Assembly (NCBI GenBank): GCA_039029935.1
Contig: JBCCFC010000274.1
Location: forward strand, 1 to 12,083
Direction: 5' to 3'
DNA: 12,083 bases
Source: G039029935 sp039029935
Lineage (GTDB): Bacteria; Chloroflexota; Anaerolineae; Caldilineales; Caldilineaceae
The notes beneath the pieces were generated by a model. The model was given only the letters and a program-made list of their open reading frames with translations. It was not told the origin of the DNA and did not search any database. Of this stretch, positions 6,538 through 12,083 are shown piece by piece (within the stretch, counting starts at the first letter, position 1; each line of letters begins with the position of its first letter). A program made the position numbers and the translations under genes.

Positions 6538-6689
6538 TAGTATTTTTTTTAGTGTTTTATTGCACTATCAAGGCGAAAAAAATTTAACACGGCTAAGGGG
6601 CGATAATGATGGCTCGATGTCGGTTGACACAAGGTTGTTGAATGGTGTGTCTATACTATCCAACAACTCTGTACGTGTTCTGATGTTTT

Positions 6690-7253
6690 TTAGCGTAACA
6701 GCCGATAAGTCGTGGCTGATGCAGACACTACAAAAATGAGCAGTGGTAAGCTGAATATGGTTAGAATTAGTAGCGTTGCCAGTGTGCTGATGAAGACACC
6801 GACCACAAGCCCGGCAATGGCAAAGTGGCGGATGCGTCGCCCGCGTCGCCGACCAATGGTGTAGCGGACCATCTGGACAAGGACCCCGCCCGCCGCTGGT
6901 CCAACCATAAAGGCGAGGATGAACCCATAGATGAAGAACATATTGAACACGGCACTGACGATTGGCACTGTAACCGCTGCGACCATGAAGCTGACCACAA
7001 AGGCAATTGGGTTGTCCATTGCGTTGGCGTTGAAAAAGCGGTCCTCCAAACTGCGCACACATGTTGGGCAGCGATAGCCGACATCGGTCTGTTTGGCGCA
7101 GGTAAAACAGATGGGATCATCGCAGCGGTTGCAGCGCAGGAGGGTTTCTTTGTTGGCGTGATTGGCACAGTACAGGGTTGGTACTGCATCCTCTTGGTCG
7201 AACGCCAATGGCGGTCGGGAGTTTGTGTATGTTGGATTTAATTCTGCTATCAT
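6690..7253 (-). CDS. B-box zinc-finger membrane protein
   Basis: 187 residues. The cytoplasmic-type N-terminal part carries a Cys/His cluster at about 29-65: C29-x2-H32, C41-x2-C44, C49-x2-C52 and C62-x2-C65, in the context 'LLRCNRCDDPICFTC' and 'GYRCPTC'. This matches the bacterial B-box type zinc-binding domain, which often heads small membrane proteins in Chloroflexota. Four hydrophobic segments follow, at about 82-102, 104-126, 143-162 and 164-180, with a basic loop 'GRRRGRRIRH' between the second and third. The zinc domain probably mediates protein contacts at the membrane; no catalytic residues are seen. It sits between the small dockerin protein gene (stop 41 bases upstream) and the five-gene array, so it could help localise the secreted products, but that is only positional. 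The ATG at 7253 has a weak, distant AAAGGT. Confidence 0.85.
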   Translation of the reverse strand: MIAELNPTYTNSRPPLAFDQEDAVPTLYCANHANKETLLRCNRCDDPICFTCAKQTDVGYRCPTCVRSLEDRFFNANAMDNPIAFVVSFMVAAVTVPIVSAVFNMFFIYGFILAFMVGPAAGGVLVQMVRYTIGRRRGRRIRHFAIAGLVVGVFISTLATLLILTIFSLPLLIFVVSASATTYRLLR

Positions 7254-7294
7254 GTTGGTTATCTACCTTTCAAGGGCTGTTGTTCATCGTTCTG

Positions 7295-7987
7295 TTAGAA
7301 TAGAATCAGCCCAATTAACATTTGTAAGTCAAAGACATTCCACATGCCATCACCATTGAGGTCACCCCGTTCCCACTTGTCAATTGGATGTAAGGCAGGG
7401 TCTTTGGCTGTGTCGTGGACAATCATGGTAATCAGCACCTGCAAGTCAAAAACGTTGACGTTATCATCGCCAGTAATGTCACCAGCGGCCAATGTTGTAA
7501 TTTGGATAATATCGCCTTCCATCGTACCCAGAACCGAGTCAACGTCGCCAAGTATATTTGTCTTGCGAGGCCATGCATCAACTGGCGTCAGTTCGGCTGT
7601 ACCTGTCATCTCGGCGCGAAATGTGACGCTGAAAATTTCATAATCGCCCTGTGGCAATGTCTGTGAAAATGTGCCTCGTGCAAAGAGTAAATGTCCTTCT
7701 TCATCCAAGATTTCCTCTTTTAGCGATTCATCTAGGGCAACCCCGGGTGTTATCTGTTGTGCAGACAGATAGGTCGTTGGGTAGTTGAGATGGATTTCCG
7801 CTGCGGAAATGGCGACATCGGCTGATTGGGCGACGCAACTGGCCTCAACCGTTTTGCCAATCTGTACCGTCCCCTGCGCAAATGCACACTGTAGTGTCAC
7901 GGTTGCCTGTGCTTGCATGGTTGTCGGTAGAACCAAGAAGAGGATTGCTGATATGCCGATTGTTAACATGATCTTTAGCTTTAACAT
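7295..7987 (-). CDS. Small secreted protein with cohesin-like domain and C-terminal type I dockerin
   Basis: 230 residues. The signal peptide is residues 1-27 (K-rich start, hydrophobic core, 'MQAQA'). Residues about 28-165 form a cohesin-like beta sandwich: 'VQIGKTVEASCVAQSADVAI' followed by 'AAEIHLNYP' and 'YEIFSVTFRAE' match the usual strand pattern. The C-terminus is a dockerin with two F-hand calcium loops, 'DITGDDNVNVFDL' (170-182) and 'DLNGDGMWNVFDL' (209-221), each followed by a helix. Calcium-dependent cohesin-dockerin pairing is established for these families. Here both modules are in one chain, so chain-to-chain or intramolecular binding is possible. AAAGG lies 11 bases before the ATG. 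A 391-base gap separates it from the next upstream gene, which carries the same module types. Confidence 0.88.
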   Translation of the reverse strand: MLKLKIMLTIGISAILFLVLPTTMQAQATVTLQCAFAQGTVQIGKTVEASCVAQSADVAISAAEIHLNYPTTYLSAQQITPGVALDESLKEEILDEEGHLLFARGTFSQTLPQGDYEIFSVTFRAEMTGTAELTPVDAWPRKTNILGDVDSVLGTMEGDIIQITTLAAGDITGDDNVNVFDLQVLITMIVHDTAKDPALHPIDKWERGDLNGDGMWNVFDLQMLIGLILF

Positions 7988-8045
7988 TATTTCTTATACC
8001 TTTTGACTATGTTTCTTGATTATTCATTACCTGTATGTACAACCC

Positions 8046-8112
8046 AACCTTCGGGAGGTGGCGACACACAACTTGGTGATGCAATCTATCTTTTCGCCAC
8101 CTCCCGAAGGTT
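8046..8112. repeat. Perfect 19-bp inverted repeat with 29-base loop
   Basis: The arms are 8046-8064 (AACCTTCGGGAGGTGGCGA) and 8094-8112, its exact reverse complement. Each arm also contains CCTTCGGG, which as RNA could form a small UUCG-loop hairpin, so two alternative folds are possible. A 19-bp perfect match this close is far beyond chance in 12 kb. With no T tract it is not a classical intrinsic terminator. It could be a small non-autonomous mobile repeat or an mRNA-stabilising structure between the genes at 8379-10046 and 7295-7987. Confidence 0.85.
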
Positions 8113-8237
8113 TCGCGTCAAATGTCGGGTGGGTAACTCAATCTCGTTTGAGCTATTTATCATTATCTACTCACCGAGAGATTTTTGAGCCTCCATGTTA
8201 TTAAGAGCAGTGCACAGGTGAATTGTGACACCGTTTT

Positions 8238-8360
8238 CTATTTTAAGTTTTTAGCTGATGTGAATACTTGTGGCAACTCGTGGGCCGTTTCATCGTAAAG
8301 CCATAACGCAGGTTGCCCATCTGTGGCTGGCAGGTTGGTAACCTGTATGACTATCGTTCT
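8238..8360 (-). pseudogene. Short start-less open frame, possible gene remnant
   Basis: Between a TAA at 8361-8363 and a TAG at 8238-8240 the minus strand encodes 40 residues with ordinary protein composition, including 'VTNLPATDGQPALWLYDET'. There is no ATG or GTG and no ribosome binding site. It could be the decayed end of a duplicated or deleted gene, but a frame of this length can also occur by chance. Confidence 0.22.
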
Positions 8361-8378
8361 TTATCGAATGGCATTGGC

Positions 8379-10046
8379 TTATCGTCCGACAAATGGTAGG
8401 TAGTAGAAGTTACCCGCCTGTTCCACTGTCACTTGACCATCTACAATTTCGGTTATGGGCTGCCCGTCATTGAACATGATATGCGAAACAGCCAGTAAGC
8501 TATTGCCTTCGGTATCGCTATTCGCTGTTGCTACAATATTGAATAATACACCATCACTCTGCAACGGTGACGTGCCATAGCTGACCACACGGACCTCCCC
8601 CTCTTCCTTGATGCCTTTCTGAGTAGCCCACCCAATGTCACTGGTGATACTGTTTTCTGTGGTGACATCTTCAACCGTGATGATGTCAGGGTCAAAGCTG
8701 ATGAACAACTCGTATCCTAATATACCCTGTTGGTCTATATTTTCAACTTCAACAGGCAAGTTCATGCTACTATTCGATGTTGTTGTGATGGACGGTAACT
8801 TCACAACAATCGCCTGTGTTTGCGCTGCAGCGAAGAGAGATTGTTTCTTTGGGGTTTCAGGCCAATCCAGTGTTACATCACCTGCTAGATAGAGTTCATA
8901 GTCTTGGTTCGTGAGCAAGTCACCACTATCAAGAGATATAAAGGTGTGTGTGTATGGCTCGGAAGCAAACTGTCCAGCAATTGTATTGGTGTCAGTCAAT
9001 GCTGGATCAATACGATAGAGCGCAATCTGAGCGGCATCAAATGCAGTACAATTACCATCCGATGTCACATCACAAATAGTTAGCTGTTCGGTACTAAAAT
9101 TCCATTTCCTTGCATCATATAATGCAACTTTGGTGGAATCCCAAACGTTTATTATAGTACTGATGATGCCTGTCTTTGCGGGTGTAACAACATAATCGCC
9201 TGGTTCAACGCTAGCACTGTAACAGCCATCTTCCCCTGTTGTGATTACTGTGTCCTGTGCAGAGTGCATATTGGTCAGCGAAATTGGTAAACCAGACACG
9301 ACCTGATCGAGGGCATGTAATGGTCTGACACACCCAGCAACAGTGGCATGCCGCGCCATGGTGGTTACTGTAGCAGTTGGGGTCGCTGTTGGAGACACAT
9401 CACCTAGTGGCGTAGGTGTTATTGTGGGTGTCGGCATCAGTGTTGGTGTAGATGTAATGGTGGGTGCATTGTCATGCCGGTCAACCTGTATATAAAAGCG
9501 AATTTCAGCGTGATTTTCATTCGCCCCCTGCGATGTAATGGTTTCATCACAGGAATAGGTAATGTCTCCGCTGATTTCACACGTATGCAAATCGAGAATG
9601 AGTGTAATATCGGTTTGATCCTGATTGATGAGAACACGATCATCCGCACTGTCACACCAGATGGATTCATTCTCATCTTTGTCAAATAGCTGAATCCCGA
9701 TAGTTGCTGTCGCTTGGGTGGCGTCAGCTAGAACGGAAATAGATTGCTGCCATTGGGGAAAAATGATGTTATCGTTCTCAATCACGTCTGTCTGTGTGCT
9801 AGAACCATCGATTTTCATGACAGCATAAAAATCGGCCTCTCCACAAAAGATGTCATCACCATCCAAATCTGCTAACGCCGTCACTTCGGTAATCGTCACC
9901 GTAATATCGACTGTCTGGTTGTGAAGAGCCGCCGTTGCCATAGGCGAGGATTTCCCTAGGAAGGATAGCATTATGCAACAGCAGAGTATGAAGAGAAAAG
10001 ATAAAGGTCGAGTACGAGACTTGGTCGTTCTCTGCTTGAAATTCAT
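8379..10046 (-). CDS. Secreted multidomain protein: beta domain, Thr-Pro linker, dockerin-like pair, cohesin-like domain
   Basis: 555 residues from the ATG at 10046, chosen because AAAGGAG lies 6 bases upstream (an adjacent ATG is at 10049; the frame is open to a TTG at 10088). The signal peptide is about residues 1-40, with a Cys-rich hydrophobic core. Residues 43-188 form a C2-like beta domain with Asp-rich turns ('DLDGDDIFCGEADFY', 'FDKDENESIWCD'). A Thr-Pro linker spans 194-230. Residues 233-293 resemble a carboxypeptidase-regulatory-like beta sandwich ('AGCVRPL ... GEDGCYSASVEPGDYVV'). A dockerin-like pair follows: 'VWDSTKVALYDAR' and 'DVTSDGNCTAFDAAQIALY' (about 301-345). A cohesin-like domain covers about 411-540 ('LPVEVENIDQQGILGYELFISFDPDIITV' region). 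The chain ends 'YYLPFVGR', similar to the peptidase upstream. It is probably a calcium-binding extracellular scaffold or adhesin. Confidence 0.87.
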   Translation of the reverse strand: MNFKQRTTKSRTRPLSFLFILCCCIMLSFLGKSSPMATAALHNQTVDITVTITEVTALADLDGDDIFCGEADFYAVMKIDGSSTQTDVIENDNIIFPQWQQSISVLADATQATATIGIQLFDKDENESIWCDSADDRVLINQDQTDITLILDLHTCEISGDITYSCDETITSQGANENHAEIRFYIQVDRHDNAPTITSTPTLMPTPTITPTPLGDVSPTATPTATVTTMARHATVAGCVRPLHALDQVVSGLPISLTNMHSAQDTVITTGEDGCYSASVEPGDYVVTPAKTGIISTIINVWDSTKVALYDARKWNFSTEQLTICDVTSDGNCTAFDAAQIALYRIDPALTDTNTIAGQFASEPYTHTFISLDSGDLLTNQDYELYLAGDVTLDWPETPKKQSLFAAAQTQAIVVKLPSITTTSNSSMNLPVEVENIDQQGILGYELFISFDPDIITVEDVTTENSITSDIGWATQKGIKEEGEVRVVSYGTSPLQSDGVLFNIVATANSDTEGNSLLAVSHIMFNDGQPITEIVDGQVTVEQAGNFYYLPFVGR

Positions 10047-10052
10047 CATAGA

Positions 10053-10059
10053 CTCCTTT
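10053..10059 (-). promoter_or_regulatory. Ribosome binding site that decides the start of the 555-residue secreted protein
   Basis: AAAGGAG on the minus strand, 6 bases before the ATG at 10046 and 3 before the one at 10049. It falls inside the longer frame that begins with TTG at 10088, which makes that longer start unlikely. Confidence 0.75.
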
Positions 10060-10130
10060 GGGTGCTGACGATACATATTCATATGCAAGATATTTGTCCT
10101 TGGTTCAAACTATGGATTCTCGAAAAACGC

Positions 10131-12083
10131 TTAACGACGTATCGTTGGCAAGAAAAAGCGATAGGGAACATCCACTGTCAAGATAACGGGACGTGCGGCT
10201 AACCCGTCGTCATCCTGAGCATGAATGGCGATTCGATACCGACCGCTTGGCAGGATTGCTGCATACACCCCTTCACGTTCATTCCCGTCTATGTGCTGAA
10301 AATCGATCATATTTTGTTCGAGTTCAACATTCAACTCACCATCCGTACTTGGCAGACTGTTTTCCTGATGAGACATAACCGCCCAGACCTGCTCAACGCT
10401 CTCATTATCTTCAACTTCAAGCACCAATTGCTCAAACCAATGATCCATGACAACATGCGTCGTTGTCATAGGTCCGTACATGATAAATGGCGGCCAGCTA
10501 TCACCTAAGCCATTATTATATGTAAATCCCGGAACCATCACTTGCTCATCGCCTTGACTATCTGGCACCTCATCACCATTCGCATCTATCCAAGGATTTT
10601 GCGATGAGTACAGTTCATTGATAATAGTGACTACTGAGTTAAAACTTTCGACTAAATTATAGCCCATACCTAATTTGATAATCAAATTATCTGTAAAATG
10701 TGCGCCGTGCCGTGATGCATAGGCATCGCTGTTCGGATCGGATGAGGTCATGACCAAACGATTCGGGGCACTAATGCTGTAGTCCCTATTCTTGGGCTGA
10801 ATAAAACTGCCAGAGTGACACGACTCAATGATAATTGTGGTTTCGACCTCTGGGACAGCCGTTTCTAAAGTTGTCAACCAATTGTTGAGGTCGGCTGGTG
10901 TCAAAAATTCGTCTTCCCCTGCCAAATAAAGACGTTCATCAGCACCATGATCAATTAGATAAAGTGTTAACCCATGTTCGTCACTAACATGGTCTACGGC
11001 CCACTCTGTAATAGCCTCTCGTACATTGGTGACAGCTGCCTCACCATCATACCCTTTGAGCGTTGAATCTGTTGCAAGAACATAAATATTGTTGTCTGTA
11101 AATCCTTTTCCTAGAAAAAGGTCATACATGGCTTCAGCAACATTATTGATGTTTGTTTGGAGTTGATCTTCTTCTCGTAGCTGACCTGCAACAATGATCA
11201 CTGCCCCTTGTGGTGGTTCATCAGATAGCAATTGCACAGTAATATTATAGCTTGCTTGGACCCCTGATACGTCTGAATTTCGGTTGGTCAACTTAATATA
11301 GAAGGTTTCATTCCCTTCGCTCTTGATATCTATCCGTACACCAGGTGTAAAAGATTCTGACCAGATTCCCTCTGTTTGATTGCTGCAATCTGTATAGTAG
11401 GCTAAATCAACATCTGAGAGAGACCCATAAGGTGGATCAACCAAAACTTGGTAGGTTCCTGTATACGGGGCTTCAAAGTAAATCCAGTCGGTATCACTAT
11501 TTTGGTGGAATGTATGGTGCTGGGGTAAGCCATCTATATCGATTCGTCGAGCAAAATCACAAGTATTATTGGGTTCATATATATCACGATCAGGGGACAC
11601 TATCGGTGTTGGTGTGTTGATTGGAGTAGGTGCAATGGTTGGTGTCTCAGTCGGGGTGAGCGTATACGTTGGTATTCCTGTTTGGGCGGGTGTTGTTGGG
11701 GCCGTACCTGTTAAAAGATCCTTCACCTGAGTTTGACGATAATCGCTCCAAATCTCATTTGTCTGCTCATCTGATGAATCGTTTGGATCATTGCCATCAT
11801 GCCCCGAAGTATAGGTCCGAACATTGACTTTATCATTGGGTTTTAAATCAAGCCCCATGATGACATGTGCGTTTTCGGATTTACTTTCTGTTGTCGCTGT
11901 ATAGATAGGCTCATTATCCACTGTGGTTACCAGAATCTCATAATGCCCCACTTTATCTTGGAACAGAATGGGAACCCATGTTACCTCAATGCTATTTTCA
12001 GGTTGATGTATCGCCACCAAATCACTCGGTGCCACAGTTTGAGTTGTATCCCAGCCGGGGGACTTTTCGTTGAGAAATTCTTC
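10131..12083 (-). CDS. Secreted clan-CD (C13/caspase-like) cysteine peptidase with Fn3-like and PPC-like domains, 5' end outside window
   Basis: 650 residues are visible. The frame runs open to the right edge, so the N-terminus is missing; the GTG at 12035 is probably internal. Domains in order: fibronectin type III-like (about 17-118, 'IEVTWVPI', 'VGHYEILV'); Thr-Pro linker (127-163); PPC-like beta domain (about 168-285, 'YEPNNTCDFARRI', 'SDTDWIYFEA'); peptidase domain (about 290-525). The catalytic pair of clan CD is clear: His379 in 'LYLIDHGAD' and Cys422 in 'IIIESCHSGSF'. An Asp-rich loop 'DANGDEVPDSQGD' (500-512) looks calcium-binding. A beta domain (about 535-640) follows, ending 'FFLPTIRR'. 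It likely cleaves proteins outside the cell. Being first in the visible run, it could process neighbouring secreted products, but nothing in the sequence shows its substrate. TAA at 10131 lies 84 bases before the next gene's ATG. Confidence 0.87.
   Translation of the reverse strand, partial: EEFLNEKSPGWDTTQTVAPSDLVAIHQPENSIEVTWVPILFQDKVGHYEILVTTVDNEPIYTATTESKSENAHVIMGLDLKPNDKVNVRTYTSGHDGNDPNDSSDEQTNEIWSDYRQTQVKDLLTGTAPTTPAQTGIPTYTLTPTETPTIAPTPINTPTPIVSPDRDIYEPNNTCDFARRIDIDGLPQHHTFHQNSDTDWIYFEAPYTGTYQVLVDPPYGSLSDVDLAYYTDCSNQTEGIWSESFTPGVRIDIKSEGNETFYIKLTNRNSDVSGVQASYNITVQLLSDEPPQGAVIIVAGQLREEDQLQTNINNVAEAMYDLFLGKGFTDNNIYVLATDSTLKGYDGEAAVTNVREAITEWAVDHVSDEHGLTLYLIDHGADERLYLAGEDEFLTPADLNNWLTTLETAVPEVETTIIIESCHSGSFIQPKNRDYSISAPNRLVMTSSDPNSDAYASRHGAHFTDNLIIKLGMGYNLVESFNSVVTIINELYSSQNPWIDANGDEVPDSQGDEQVMVPGFTYNNGLGDSWPPFIMYGPMTTTHVVMDHWFEQLVLEVEDNESVEQVWAVMSHQENSLPSTDGELNVELEQNMIDFQHIDGNEREGVYAAILPSGRYRIAIHAQDDDGLAARPVILTVDVPYRFFLPTIRR

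Larger units (their letters stand above)
7988..8378. other. Intergenic region with one long inverted repeat and a possible coding remnant
   Basis: 391 bases between two secreted-protein genes on the minus strand. It holds the perfect inverted repeat at 8046-8112 and, nearer the upstream gene, a short open frame without a start codon (8238-8360). No tRNA, no run of T after the hairpin on either strand, and no convincing -35/-10 pair were found. Confidence 0.6.

Noticed and set aside
6538..6689. Terminator or promoter between the B-box gene and the array
   Set aside because: GTTGTTG/CAACAAC can pair weakly but has a 20-base loop and no following T run; no convincing -35/-10 pair precedes A1.
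9369..11705. Low-complexity GGTGTTGG-like DNA at 9369-9467 and 11595-11705 as a CRISPR or tandem-repeat array
   Set aside because: These are the codons of Thr-Pro linkers in the two large secreted proteins; the units are irregular and there are no spacers.

Overview
The window looks like a piece of a Chloroflexota (Anaerolineae/Caldilineae-like) genome. The evidence is the style of the proteins: Thr-Pro linkers, short C-terminal tails of the form [FY]-[FY]-L-P-x-x-x-R, a B-box zinc finger fused to membrane helices, cohesin/dockerin modules in small secreted proteins, and a family of exported proteins with an 'IPYQGRL ... SDGLFNVMLG ... PRVQLGSVP' domain. No rRNA, tRNA or housekeeping gene is present, so the phylum is an inference.

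Almost everything is encoded on the minus strand, so transcription runs from high to low coordinates. In that order: (1) a multidomain secreted clan-CD (caspase/legumain-like) cysteine peptidase, truncated by the right window edge; (2) a secreted protein with an N-terminal beta domain, Thr-Pro linker, dockerin-like pair and cohesin-like domain; (3) a 391-base gap with a perfect 19-bp inverted repeat; (4) a small secreted cohesin-like plus dockerin protein; (5) a B-box zinc-finger membrane protein; (6) five consecutive paralogues that share an N-terminal region but carry one of three different C-terminal domains, in the order A-B-B-C-A; (7) a secreted protein with two tandem Cys-containing modules. 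The only plus-strand gene is the end of a transposase at the left edge, whose stop codon overlaps the stop of gene 7.

The main interest is the five-gene array. A conserved export segment and a constant domain are joined to interchangeable C-terminal domains, and the last gene appears mosaic: its N-terminal part is most like its neighbour (type C), while its C-terminal domain matches the far end of the array (type A). One B-type gene has an in-frame TGA where its paralogue has a Trp codon, and 20 homologous codons remain readable beyond it. With the peptidase and the cohesin/dockerin proteins upstream, the region reads as a secreted or surface-displayed locus that evolves by duplication and domain exchange. 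Its biochemical function cannot be read from the sequence.
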